Position numbers and translations under genes: made by a program
Source: Desulfovibrio sp. DV
GTDB taxonomy: Bacteria > Desulfobacterota > Desulfovibrionia > Desulfovibrionales > Desulfovibrionaceae
Direction of reading: 5' to 3'
Length of the DNA: 64,000 bases
Assembly (NCBI RefSeq): GCF_001936595.1
Contig: NZ_MLBG01000006.1
Location: 30,260 to 94,259 of the forward strand
The notes under the pieces: model-generated
What the model was told of the DNA's origin: nothing
What the model saw: the letters and a program-made list of their open reading frames with translations, nothing else
The model's database searches: none
Part shown: piece by piece, positions 8,740-16,739 of the stretch
Numbering within the stretch: the stretch's first letter is position 1
Layout of the letters: each line of letters starts with the position of its first letter

Positions 8740-9302
8740 GCGAAGCCGACGAGGACGATCTGGCCCGAGCGGCCCTCGAAACGGTCCGGGAGGCCAGCGC
8801 CGCGATGTGCCTGATCGCTGCCGACGAAATCCTGGAACGACTTCTGGCGAAGGGGTTCGCCGAGCGACTGCAAACCACGCCTGAGGCCGATCCGTGCCTG
8901 CGACTGGCTGCGGTTTTGTCCGGACTGCCCGGCATCGCATCGTTTGAAAGCCTGTCCGGCCGAACCGTCTACCACGATCCGGCGCTGCTCAGCCGCACGT
9001 ACGCCCGCATCCTGGACCACAAAGACGCCCCGGAATTGCTGCTGGCTGCGGAGATCCGGTCCAACTCCCGGGATTACACCCGGCCCCTCCCTGTGGAACT
9101 CTTCGAGAAGACACCCTTCGATCTGGCCCCGGAAACCATCGAGGCAGCCCTCAAGGCCCTGTCCTGCGGCCAGGAATTTCAGGATATCACTTCTCTCACG
9201 ACCGCCGCAGGGGCCGTGTACCTGTTCTCCACCCGGTACCTGAAACGCGGCTATGCAGTATTTCTCGCCGAACAGGATGCCTCGTTGACCATGAACCCAT
9301 GA
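8736..9302 (+). CDS. Conserved small protein encoded with the aldehyde oxidoreductase, unknown function
   Basis: 188 residues beginning MSEADEDDLARAALETV, with the ATG overlapping the AOR stop (ATGA), so it is translationally coupled to the enzyme. It is acidic, largely helical, without signal peptide, membrane helix or cysteine motif. The two cysteines present are isolated. The overlap suggests a dedicated chaperone or assembly factor for the tungsten enzyme, analogous in position to TorD/DmsD-type chaperones of Tat-exported metalloenzymes. That role is inferred from context only. Confidence 0.7.
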   Translation: MSEADEDDLARAALETVREASAAMCLIAADEILERLLAKGFAERLQTTPEADPCLRLAAVLSGLPGIASFESLSGRTVYHDPALLSRTYARILDHKDAPELLLAAEIRSNSRDYTRPLPVELFEKTPFDLAPETIEAALKALSCGQEFQDITSLTTAAGAVYLFSTRYLKRGYAVFLAEQDASLTMNP

Positions 9303-9561
9303 CCCGAGGCATGGCCCCAACGAATCGGCGCCATGCGGCCAGTTACGTGTGCCCTGCCGCAATTACTGGGGGACTGGAAATCGCAGGACGCTGCCATCTG
9401 GCCCTATCACTCTCGATCCGACAGTTCATCCAACGACGTTGTCGCCGGTCCTGATCAAAACAGGTCGATTTCCCTGCCCTGCCTGCTGCAAATCTAAGAG
9501 CCCAGCAAACTGGAAGTTTAACTGGCTGAAATGTCGTTATTTTTTCTGACACTACCCCCTT

Positions 9562-10152
9562 TCATTTTTTGGGGTCGTGCATTATTCGGACGATCTGTTT
9601 AGCGATATCCTCAGGAGAGAGAATAAAATCTATACACCCACTTGCGATTGCACTTTCCGGCATATCTGGATGATCTGCGGTTTCCAGCTTCTGCGCGATG
9701 GTGATACCCCCCACCTCTTTTATGCCACATAAAGCTGCCGCTCCATCGCCATCGTAACCAGAAACAATGATGGCTATAATTTTTCCTTCCCAGTTCGTTG
9801 TCAGGGAACGCAGGAAAACGGTAATTACGTCTGGCCATCCTCGCGGCTTTGATATCGGCCGAAGATGGAATTCACCTTCAAGAACGTGCAAATCACAATT
9901 TTCCGGAATGATATACAGACAATTAGGCTGGATGAATAATTTCTCCTTTATAAGCTCGACTGGCATCTCTGTGAATTGAGGGAGAATCTCGTGGAGACGG
10001 GTAGCTGTGGTCCTTATATGATTAACAATAACGATTGCAAAACCCAAGTCTACCGGCAAATTCTTAAGCAGTCTGATATAAGCATCAAGCCCACCAGCTG
10101 AACCTCCTACGCAGACAACAGGAAAGTTGTTTGAAAAACTATTCAATTTCAT
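9562..10152 (-). CDS. Stand-alone CheB-type methylesterase domain protein
   Basis: 196 residues from the ATG preceded by aggagg at 5 bp spacing; the ATG 15 bp further upstream lies before that ribosome site. It consists only of the CheB catalytic domain: nucleophile in CVGGSAGGLDAY, histidine in VIVNHIRTTATRLHE, aspartate in VSGYDGDGAAALCGIKE. These form the Ser-His-Asp triad of glutamate methylesterases. The N-terminal receiver domain of chemotaxis CheB is missing and no chemotaxis genes are nearby, so the enzyme is constitutive or regulated otherwise. The gene is AT-richer than the preceding operon and opens the stress island. Confidence 0.88.
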   Translation of the reverse strand: MKLNSFSNNFPVVCVGGSAGGLDAYIRLLKNLPVDLGFAIVIVNHIRTTATRLHEILPQFTEMPVELIKEKLFIQPNCLYIIPENCDLHVLEGEFHLRPISKPRGWPDVITVFLRSLTTNWEGKIIAIIVSGYDGDGAAALCGIKEVGGITIAQKLETADHPDMPESAIASGCIDFILSPEDIAKQIVRIMHDPKK

Positions 10153-10762
10153 TATTTCCTCCTGCATGAATTACAAGTTAACAAACGATGCGCATGTCGC
10201 AGTGAAATTGCTGGGACAGAATATCCAGAACTGGGTTGCCGATTTCATCGTTATACATACATAAACCCAAAAATGCAGTTTTTTAAACGCATAACACACT
10301 ACGACACCACGGATTTCTCTTAAAAACTCCTCAATCCCAGGCCCCCTCCCCGGGGTCAGCCCATTCCCTCAGGCAGCGCTAATGCGCATCCTACGCCCCC
10401 TTGGCGATATCATGGGGCTGTGATGGCAAGACTCTGCCCTCGGACACCCGCTTTTTTGCTCCGGTATATCATCCTATTCCATATACACGCATCAAGTTCC
10501 CGATTGGCAAGCTTTCGACCTATCCGCTAAAATAACAGATCCAGCAAACTGGACTTTCCAACTCCCGCAATACCGCTGTTTTTCTCTCCGCAAACAACCC
10601 AAACACCACGTTGGGAAATTGGGGGGGGTGGGCCGTTCCTTGTGCCCCCTGATTCGCGCCCTGGGGTCTCTTCCTGGAGTTTTTGTGCTGCTCCATTCGT
10701 TGGCTATCCCCGGGTTAGGATCTCAGGCATTTCAATATGACGTAACCGACTGATTTTTTGTA

Positions 10763-10960
10763 TTATATTCCAATATCTCGTGGAGACTTGCCTGTCTGAG
10801 TTGCAAGCGCAAGGACGGTCCAACCCAACGGATGGTCGCTGTCGGCTATCCCTTTGATATAACGAGCTATACCCCATTTGACTTTAACACCGAACCATGT
10901 GGCGATTTTGTAGATATTACAGCCAGTTAAATTGTTTAAATGCTCTTTTAAACATGACAA
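10763..10960 (-). CDS. Possible small protein of unknown function
   Basis: A 65-residue frame starting at TTG with gggag 7 bp upstream. The product includes YKIATWFGVKVKWGIARYIK and ends LATQTGKSPRDIGI, with a balanced amino acid mix and basic character, unlike most shadow frames. There is no ATG in frame. I do not recognise it; it could be a real small basic protein or the tail of a decayed gene. Confidence 0.3.
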   Translation of the reverse strand: MSCLKEHLNNLTGCNIYKIATWFGVKVKWGIARYIKGIADSDHPLGWTVLALATQTGKSPRDIGI

Positions 10961-10998
10961 ATGGTTTCTCCCTTTGTTCAAAAAATGTATTTATTTAG

Positions 10999-11026
10999 TT
11001 GCACAATCCAAAATATATGCTAACAT
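10999..11026 (+). promoter_or_regulatory. Sigma70-like promoter for the first PRC-barrel gene
   Basis: TTGCAC at 10999-11004, 16 bp spacer, TAACAT at 11021-11026, in an AT-rich stretch about 70 bp before the ATG. Assigned by pattern only. Confidence 0.4.
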
Positions 11027-11098
11027 GGATCTAGCGTCATAAATTTATCAAGCATTCTGCACTATTGCAGCCAACTGTATCAAAATAGGAGCACTCAG

Positions 11099-11443
11099 AT
11101 GCCCACTTCTACATCCCATGTTTCCGCTTCAAACCTTGGTCTTACAATTGGAGAATTGGGCGTAATCACCAAGGGATGGAGCCTCAAGAACGACATTCTT
11201 GGCAAGGATGTTTTCAATGACGCGAATGAAAATATCGGGACGGTTGAAGACCTGCTCGTGACTCGTGACAAAGCCATTTCTTACGCGATCATCGGCGTGG
11301 GTGGTTTCCTGGGCATGGGACGCCACGATGTCGCCATTCCGGTTTACAATCTGCGCATGAACAAGACGCGGGTCACGCTTCCTGGAGGCACGGCGGAAGG
11401 TCTCAAGGCCTTACCCGCCTTTAGCGCGACAACGGAGAGTTAA
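11099..11443 (+). CDS. PRC-barrel domain protein (cytoplasmic paralogue 1)
   Basis: 114 residues, ATG after aggagcactcag. A single PRC-barrel fold fills most of the protein: KGWSLKNDILGKDVFND, IGTVEDLLVTRDKAISYAII, GMGRHDVAIPV and the closing LPGGTAEGLKALPAF. No signal peptide. PRC-barrel proteins of this stand-alone type are small beta-barrels often found with stress genes; ligand unknown. It is one of three paralogues in the island (the others begin at 12083 and 16740), all sharing the K-G-W-S-x-K-x-D-I core. Confidence 0.85.
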   Translation: MPTSTSHVSASNLGLTIGELGVITKGWSLKNDILGKDVFNDANENIGTVEDLLVTRDKAISYAIIGVGGFLGMGRHDVAIPVYNLRMNKTRVTLPGGTAEGLKALPAFSATTES

Positions 11444-11688
11444 CCTTGGGTAAATCAGCCCAGACCGTCAGGCAAAACAACGACTCGTGTTCCGGACTCT
11501 GATCTTTCCAGCGATTCGTATTCTGGGCTGACCGAATGTTTCTCAAAATCGTATCTCATGGGCAGGGCTGGAAGCGACATTCGCTCGGTGACCACAAACA
11601 ACGGCAATCATAGCTCAAAGCCCTGCCACACACCTGACAATCGATGCCATACTGCGACCAGCAAGTGATCTAACCAAGGAGAAACTAT

Positions 11689-11847
11689 ATGTCGCTAGGC
11701 ACAATACTTCTCGTAATATTAGTATTGATTCTTCTTGGAGTAATTCCAATTTGGCCACATAGCCATTCCTGGGGCTATGCTCCTGGCGGAATCATCGGGA
11801 TTGTTGTTGTAGTTTTGGTAATTTTGCTTCTACTCGGCAAACTTTAG
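11689..11847 (+). CDS. DUF3309 family small membrane protein
   Basis: 52 residues with a ribosome site (aaggagaaactat) just upstream of the ATG. The layout is a hydrophobic helix, then IPIWPHSHSWGYAPGG, then a second hydrophobic helix ending LLLLGKL. The WPHS-SWGY centre flanked by two helices is the hallmark of DUF3309, a family of tiny two-helix membrane proteins common in stress-gene clusters. Function unknown; a membrane-integrity role is suggested by neighbours only. Confidence 0.85.
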   Translation: MSLGTILLVILVLILLGVIPIWPHSHSWGYAPGGIIGIVVVVLVILLLLGKL

Positions 11848-12082
11848 CAATAGGCAATACGCAAAAAGAACAGATCACTTTCATTCAGGGAAATGATCCA
11901 ATGCTTAGTAACGCAAAACATACTTCTTCTTGCTCTGCGTTGGCTAAGTATATTTTAAGAAAATTGGCAAGATACCGCACTCATCATTCTAGAATCATCA
12001 TGCAGTGAACGGGCAAAACGATTATGGCGACGCCCTTCATATAGGTACTAATTGCCTTAAAACTTTAACCTTGGAGGCTATC

Positions 12083-12483
12083 ATGAATTTTACTTTAAAA
12101 ACGGTTACCGTGGCAATGGCCCTGTCTCTTACGTTGGTCACGAGCCTTGCGTTCGCGCAAAAAGCTCCTGTTGCCGGGACAATAGGCATTAGCAAAGAGG
12201 AAAGTACCATCCTCGCCAAGGGTTGGAGCATAAAAAAGACATCATGGGCATGGACGTTTACAACGATGCCAATGAGAAAGTTGGTGTCATCGAGGATATT
12301 ATTGTCACGCCGGACAAGGCAATGTCCTATGCAGTTGTCAGTACAGGTGGTTACCTTGGCATGGGGAAGAACGACGTCGTCATTCCTGTCAACCATTTCA
12401 AGATCACGAACAAGCGCATCCTGCTTCCGGGTGCCACCAAGGAAGCCGTCAAGGCAATGCCCCCGTTCAAGTACGCCGACTAA
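12083..12483 (+). CDS. Exported PRC-barrel protein (paralogue 2), reading frame split by one base at an A6 tract
   Basis: Starts with ATG after ttggaggctatc. Residues 1-25 form a clean signal peptide (ALSLTLVTSLAFA then QKAP). The first frame reaches STILAKGWSIKK at the A6 run 12232-12237 and then loses similarity. The -1 frame continues exactly where the paralogues do: DIMGMDVYNDANEKVG, IPVNHFKI, LPGATKEAVKAMPPF, stop at 12483. The junction is A-AAA-AAG in the correct phase, the classic -1 slippery heptamer, with a possible 9-bp bulged hairpin at 12247-12270. One missing A (A7 to A6), either a mutation or a sequencing error, would produce the same sequence. A TTG at 12223 is a poor alternative start. 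Confidence 0.7.
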
Positions 12484-12498
12484 CTACTCTTTCTTTCA

Positions 12499-12530
12499 GT
12501 GCCCTCATGCTTATACAAGCATGAGGGCAC
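12499..12530 (+). terminator. Perfect 14-bp hairpin after the exported PRC-barrel gene
   Basis: Arms gtgccctcatgctt (12499-12512) and its exact complement aagcatgagggcac (12517-12530) around a 4-base loop, starting 15 bp after the stop codon. The T-tract is weak, but the stem is perfect, and the location suits transcription termination or 3' protection. Confidence 0.65.
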
Positions 12531-12715
12531 ATGCCAAAGCATTGTGGAGTTTCTTTTCGTCCAACAATAAAGCACTCACCGATCGCTATAGTATATAAAA
12601 TTATAGTCGCTTTGTGAAAGAACTGGTTCCCTGCACGCTGATTCTGGTCATGATGTGGCAGTCAAAGTACAGGCCAATGAAGATTGTTTATGGAATATGG
12701 AGTAAAGAGGATATC

Positions 12716-13102
12716 ATGAAAGAGTCGCGCAGAAATTGTCAGTTTTTGTATTGTTGTTCACTATGCCTTATTATCGTATTTATAAGCGTTGTGTACACAA
12801 CTAGTGCTTACGCAAAACTTTCCATACATCTCCCCATAGAGGGCGAGATACAAGATACCTCGGAGACGTTCACCGGCAGGGCCACGGCGTACTTCAGCGG
12901 CGGCGGTATATTAACCCTCACGACGAACCAGGGCGTGACCTGTCAAGGTGAATACACCAACACGGACAAACACCAAGGGAACGGCACGGTGGTCTGCGAA
13001 GATGGTCGATTGGGCACTTTTAACTTTGTCGCCTCTGGCTTTACTGGCAAAGGGGCAGGATTGATAGATACGAAGCCTTTTGCGTTTCGTATCGGAAAAT
13101 AA
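12716..13102 (+). CDS. Exported small beta-rich protein of unknown function
   Basis: 128 residues from the ATG after agaggatatc; longer in-frame starts lack a ribosome site. Residues 1-34 are a signal peptide with a long hydrophobic core, ending before KLSIHLP. The mature part is rich in Gly and Thr with short repeated motifs around FSGGGILTLTTNQGVTCQGE and GNGTVVCEDGRLGTFNF, like a small beta-barrel or MORN-like sheet. The two cysteines in the mature part could form a disulfide in the periplasm. I do not recognise a named family. AT-rich 5' part. Confidence 0.65.
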   Translation: MKESRRNCQFLYCCSLCLIIVFISVVYTTSAYAKLSIHLPIEGEIQDTSETFTGRATAYFSGGGILTLTTNQGVTCQGEYTNTDKHQGNGTVVCEDGRLGTFNFVASGFTGKGAGLIDTKPFAFRIGK

Positions 13103-13187
13103 TGCGTGCAACCAATATGGACAGTCCATTACACCCCGGACAGTCCTGAAATCATCGTATTCTAAACCCACTGAAGGAGAACAAGAA

Positions 13188-13460
13188 ATGTCAGCTAAGC
13201 AAAGTTTTACGAATGCACAGGCGCGTGAAATCGGGGGCAATTTGGGTATTGATTGGAGTCGCTTCGACGTGGAGCAATTCCGCATGGGTTTGGATGTTGA
13301 GCTGGAGCATGGCCTGGTTAACCCTTCAACGGACGTGACCGGCAATGACCCCATCCTCACTGGCAAAATAGCACTTGCCCATCTCAACGAGTTTGCCGAC
13401 TACTACACCCGTTTAAAACAAATGGAACAGGAAGCCAATGCAGGGAAAACCAAGAGCTAA
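13188..13460 (+). CDS. DUF5661 family protein
   Basis: 90 residues, ATG after ggagaacaaga. The sequence FTNAQAREIGGNLGIDWSRF, VEQFRMGLDVELEHG, TGKIALAHLNEFADYYTRL matches the DUF5661 pattern, which covers most of the protein. Cytoplasmic, no membrane segment. The function of the family is not known. It is often found next to stress and phage-like genes, and here it precedes superoxide dismutase. Confidence 0.8.
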   Translation: MSAKQSFTNAQAREIGGNLGIDWSRFDVEQFRMGLDVELEHGLVNPSTDVTGNDPILTGKIALAHLNEFADYYTRLKQMEQEANAGKTKS

Positions 13461-13722
13461 TTCACACATAGCTATATCCGCTAGCACGACTCAATGCGGG
13501 TTTGTTTAGCTATATCTGTTCATTGTTGACTCAGGAACTCGGACTATAGGATGGCGTCTCGTATGTACTATAAGAGCTAAACTCTATGCCATCACCCGTA
13601 ATCATTACAACCATCACAGGGATGACTGCGCGTCAGGAATTTATCGTATTGCCCGCAACGTCATGAGTGCCATCCCTGGTTAAAACATGTCACCAGGCCA
13701 AGCCTACACGCAAGGAGCCACA

Positions 13723-14319
13723 ATGTTTACTATACCAGCGTTGCCTTATGCCGAAGATGCCCTCGACCCAGTGATTTCAGCCAAGACTCTTTCTTTCCAT
13801 TATGGCAAGCATGCCAAGACTTATTACGATACGACCAACAAGCTACTCGCAGGAAAAGATAAGCCTACTGCGCCCCTGAGCCTTGAGAAAGTGTTCATGG
13901 ACGCATCCAAGGACACGGCGTCTTTGACTCTCTTCAATAATGCTGCCCAGGCCTGGAATCATACCTTCTACTTCCAGTGCATGAAAAAAGGCGGCGGCGG
14001 GGTTCCCTCAGGCACGTTGGCTGATAAAATCAACGCTGCCTTCGGTGGATTCGAAGACTTCACCAGGGCCTTCACTGAAGCGGCGGTGACCCAATTCGGG
14101 AGCGGTTGGGCATGGCTAGTGGCTGAGGGCGACACACTCAAAGTGCTTCATACTTCCAATGCCATGACCCCAATGGTCACCGGCCAGAAGCCACTTCTGA
14201 CCATCGATGTCTGGGAACACGCCTACTATCTGGACTACCAAAACCGTCGCCCTGACTATGTGAAGGCCTTTCTGGAAAAATTGGTAAATTGGGAATTTGT
14301 GGCCAAGAATCTGGGCTAG
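13723..14319 (+). CDS. sodB: Iron superoxide dismutase
   Basis: 198 residues from the ATG after caaggagccaca. Converts superoxide to hydrogen peroxide and oxygen. The metal ligands of the Fe/Mn SOD family are all visible: His in LSFHYGKHAKTYYD, His in AWNHTFYFQCM, Asp and His in TIDVWEHAYYLDYQNRRPDY. GSGWAWLV and the GGGG after the second ligand point to the iron type. No signal peptide, so cytoplasmic. Hydrogen peroxide produced here would be removed by the large catalase further along the island. Confidence 0.95.
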   Translation: MFTIPALPYAEDALDPVISAKTLSFHYGKHAKTYYDTTNKLLAGKDKPTAPLSLEKVFMDASKDTASLTLFNNAAQAWNHTFYFQCMKKGGGGVPSGTLADKINAAFGGFEDFTRAFTEAAVTQFGSGWAWLVAEGDTLKVLHTSNAMTPMVTGQKPLLTIDVWEHAYYLDYQNRRPDYVKAFLEKLVNWEFVAKNLG

Positions 14320-14694
14320 CAGATATGGCGTCGGCTGGGAGGTCTGGCTCTTCCAGCCGATCTGGAATCCGCATTGTGATCATGCCATCACGCACAGGGC
14401 GAATGAAGCCAATTCGCCCGCCTTTCCCCTACTGCCTTGTCGAGCCCCCCCCGAACACTCCTTTCCTTCACGATCTACCGCCATTCCTGTGACGTTTCCA
14501 ATTGTCCCCTGGGTGGGGAAATCCCTGTGCCGAAATCGCCTCGCAGGGTTTCGGGTGAAGGAAATACTTGAGACAACACCTCGCGGCGTTCACAACCTGA
14601 CAACATACTTCAGGATGTTCATAGTAGCAGTATTTTTGTGACAGAATTATTCAACAAGAACGCGACAGAGGCATCCAATTTTCCGCAAAAAATG

Positions 14695-14723
14695 TTTGAC
14701 CATGTTCAAATTAATGCTATTCT
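14695..14723 (+). promoter_or_regulatory. Sigma70-like promoter upstream of the decayed fragment and prenyltransferase gene
   Basis: TTTGAC at 14695-14700, 17 bp, TATTCT at 14718-14723. The 16 bases ending at TTTGAC (14685-14700) match 15983-15998 at 15 of 16 positions, and both sites share the TATTCT box, suggesting duplicated promoters. Confidence 0.5.
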
Positions 14724-14895
14724 TGCGTAATTGTAAATTTTCTGCGTTTACATGTCTCATAAACCCTGCTTTCAATTCATTATTTCTTGCAAGATTAAAA
14801 AGAGGAATATTTGCTTAGCAGTGGATTTCAGATCCAAGTACAGAGATTAATGGAGAAATAGCCAGAATTGAATCGGCTGTTAACGACAAAGCCAT

Positions 14896-14940
14896 GTCAC
14901 CGGTGATGAAACCTACGCGAAAACGGAGAAGGTTGTGAGT
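14896..14940 (+). pseudogene. Decayed fragment of a DUF883-like envelope protein gene
   Basis: The frame at 14902-14940 reads GDETYAKTEKVVS. The intact gene at 21680-22033 reads GAETYTKAEKVVS at the matching place, with the DNA also clearly related. Upstream a stop (taa, 14881-14883) and downstream unrelated residues break the frame. This is a short relic of a former paralogue or of a duplication that also copied the promoter. Confidence 0.5.
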
Positions 14941-14983
14941 CAACCCCTAATTACCGGAACCTGCAAGTACAATCGGAGCAGTC

Positions 14984-15646
14984 ATGAATCTCCCGAAATT
15001 CAAGCGCCTTCCTGAGCACATCGGCTTGATCCCGGACGGCAACAGGCGTTGGGCTGCGGCCCGCGGCCTCCCTAAGGAAGCCGGCTACGAGTCAGGCGTG
15101 CTGCCCGGTTTTGAGTTTTATGAGCAAAGCCGTTCCTTGGGCATCAAAGAGTTGACCCTTTACGGATTCACCCAGGACAATACCAAACGCCCCTCGGCCC
15201 AAACTGCCGCCTTCCGAAAAGCCTGCGTTGAAATCGCCATGGGCTTGACCCTACGTGATGCGGCCCTTCTGGTCGTCGGCAACACCGACTCCCCACTGTT
15301 CCCTGAGGAACTGCTTCCTCTTACGCGGCAGCGGCAGGTTTTCGGCAAGGGTTCGATCCGGGTAAACCTGCTGGTCAATTACGGCTGGCTTTGGGACCTC
15401 TCGCATGGGGCCTCAGGCGCGACAAAACAGACCGAGTTCACAGGAGCTCTCGCCTCCAACGACATCTCCCGGATAGACTTGGTTATCCGGTGGGGAGGCA
15501 GGCGCCGTTTGTCGGGTTTCCTTCCCGTGCAGTCGGTTTATTCGGACTTCTACTTCCTTGACGACCTTTGGCCGGATTATCATGCCGACCATCTGCTGGA
15601 AGCCCTCACCTGGTACGAGGGCCAGGACGTGACTCTGGGCGGCTGA
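14984..15646 (+). CDS. Divergent cis-prenyltransferase (undecaprenyl diphosphate synthase family)
   Basis: 220 residues, ATG after cggagcagtc. UppS-type enzymes extend farnesyl diphosphate with isopentenyl units to make cell-wall carrier lipid. Recognisable: HIGLIPDGNRRWAAARGLPK (motif with the catalytic DGN and RRW), IDLVIRWGGRRRLSGFLP, and YSDFYFLDDLWPDY. Departures from housekeeping UppS: the usual GH-x-x-G is GYESG, and the YAFSTEN-W-RP stretch is YGFTQDNTKRP. It is also a little short. Probably a paralogue with altered chain length or substrate, here inside a stress island. Catalytic Asp is kept. Confidence 0.8.
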   Translation: MNLPKFKRLPEHIGLIPDGNRRWAAARGLPKEAGYESGVLPGFEFYEQSRSLGIKELTLYGFTQDNTKRPSAQTAAFRKACVEIAMGLTLRDAALLVVGNTDSPLFPEELLPLTRQRQVFGKGSIRVNLLVNYGWLWDLSHGASGATKQTEFTGALASNDISRIDLVIRWGGRRRLSGFLPVQSVYSDFYFLDDLWPDYHADHLLEALTWYEGQDVTLGG

Positions 15647-16200
15647 TCGTGGCGAAGCATCCAGGCAGAGTGTCACGGAAGCGGACATGAAGCGGCACAG
15701 CAACGTCTTCCCTCCTAAGCCATTCCGGGCCAAAACCCTTGTCATCGCCAGTACTTGCCAGCAGCTGCTCTTCAGTAAATCCAGAATACACCTTTTAGGC
15801 TTATCAATATCGCCTTGATTCGTTGTTCAGGTGGTCATTTTGGTTGCACCGTTCAAAAGCTCAATCCAATCTATCCGATTACCTTCCATGTTTTAGCGCA
15901 ACATTACACAATTTTCACAATTGTTAACTGCTAATCTTGCAGAATCGTTTAATAATAAAAGAAATGAGACGATCAATATTTAGCAAAAAAAGTTTGACAA
16001 AGCGCAAAAAGACTGGTATTCTGGTGAGACTGGAAATCCTCCTTGTTCAATTTCTCACATTTACATTCCAATTTATTGGTTTCTAGCTGAATAAGGAGAA
16101 TGGATGTTTCCCAGTGAGTGGTCATATCGCTACAGCATTTTACTACTGTAGCGCAGATAAACCACTCTAACCTAACAATATAACGATTCCGGAGGATATC
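15647..16200. other. Intergenic region with promoter for the hydrophilin gene
   Basis: About 550 bp, becoming AT-rich from 15780. It contains one strong sigma70-like promoter (15994-16022, listed) about 180 bp before the next start codon, leaving a long leader. No open frame with a ribosome site is seen, and no IS or tRNA. Confidence 0.45.
15994..16022 (+). promoter_or_regulatory. Consensus-like sigma70 promoter for the hydrophilin/PRC-barrel genes
   Basis: TTGACA at 15994-15999, 17-bp spacer, TATTCT at 16017-16022. A near copy of its upstream part and -10 box occurs at 14685-14723. Confidence 0.6.
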
Positions 16201-16594
16201 ATGCCTAATACCACAAAAAAAAAGCGACCAGAACGAGGGCTCCAAAACGGGTGGTTCGCAGGCCAGTGAACACGGCAGCGCTCCTGCCGCCGAGCCCAAG
16301 AAGTCCGAGCAGCATGGCAACACCCATGCCCCCGAGACCAAGAAGAGCGACCAGCACGGCAATGCCCATGCCGCCGAGCCCAAGAAGTCTGAGCAGCATG
16401 GCAGCACTCATGCCCCCGAGACCAAAAAGAGCGACCAGCACGGCAATGCCCGTGCTGCTGAGCCCAAGAAGTCTGAGCAGCACGGCAGCACGCACGCCGC
16501 CGAGCCCAAAAAGACTGAGCAGCATGGCAGCGCTCATGCCGCCGAAACCAAGAAGAGCGACCAGCACGCAGCCGAGCCTAAGAAAAGCCGTTAG
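16201..16594 (+). CDS. Histidine/lysine/glutamate-rich repeat protein (hydrophilin-like), frame split at an A9 tract
   Basis: The ATG has an excellent ribosome site (ggaggatatc). Its own frame stops after 22 codons (tga 16267-16269). If one A is lost from the A9 run at 16215-16223 the frame becomes MPNTTKKSDQNEGSK and continues into about nine 12-13-residue repeats of the form AAEPKKSEQHGST or APETKKSDQHGNA, ending at 16594. The repeats are hydrophilic, without hydrophobic residues, like LEA-type or acid-shock (Asr-like) proteins. No alternative start exists in the repeat frame. A9 is a known type of transcriptional slippage site, so regulated expression is possible. A homopolymer sequencing error is the simpler explanation. 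Confidence 0.65.
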
Positions 16595-16739
16595 TGCGGA
16601 TGCGGCGGAGAATGACTGCTACACGACTGCCAGCCGGTCGTATGACAGTCAGGTTGGATGATGCGTGTTCAAGGAACCCCTTCTTTCATTTTGGTTCCAA
16701 ATCGAGCTCGTTCCGGTTTCGGAACAAAGGAACAATCTC

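Larger units (their letters stand above)
10153..11098. other. Long intergenic region at the start of the stress island
   Basis: About 946 bp with mixed composition: a GC-rich middle (10330-10700) and AT-rich flanks. It holds one possible short minus-strand gene (10763-10960, listed separately) and a plausible promoter for the first PRC-barrel gene (10999-11026). The 13-base ccagcaaactgga at about 10551 also occurs near 9503, each time followed by a loosely similar T-rich stretch. I see no tRNA or complete mobile element. Confidence 0.4.
14320..14983. other. Intergenic region with a promoter and a decayed gene fragment
   Basis: About 660 bp. The first half is GC-neutral and shows nothing convincing. 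The second half is AT-rich and contains a sigma70-like promoter (14695-14723) and a short relic of the DUF883-like gene at 21680 (14896-14940), both listed separately. No gene with a ribosome site is seen. Confidence 0.45.

Noticed and set aside
12223..12483. Independent PRC-barrel gene starting at TTG 12223
   Set aside because: It would lack the first strand of the barrel and has no ribosome site. The signal-peptide frame upstream aligns exactly with it, so one split gene is more likely.
16251..16591. Serine/proline-rich frames on both strands over the hydrophilin repeats
   Set aside because: They are alternative readings of the same DNA repeat. Only the Glu/Lys/His frame agrees with the ribosome site and begins with KKSDQ, as in its own repeats.
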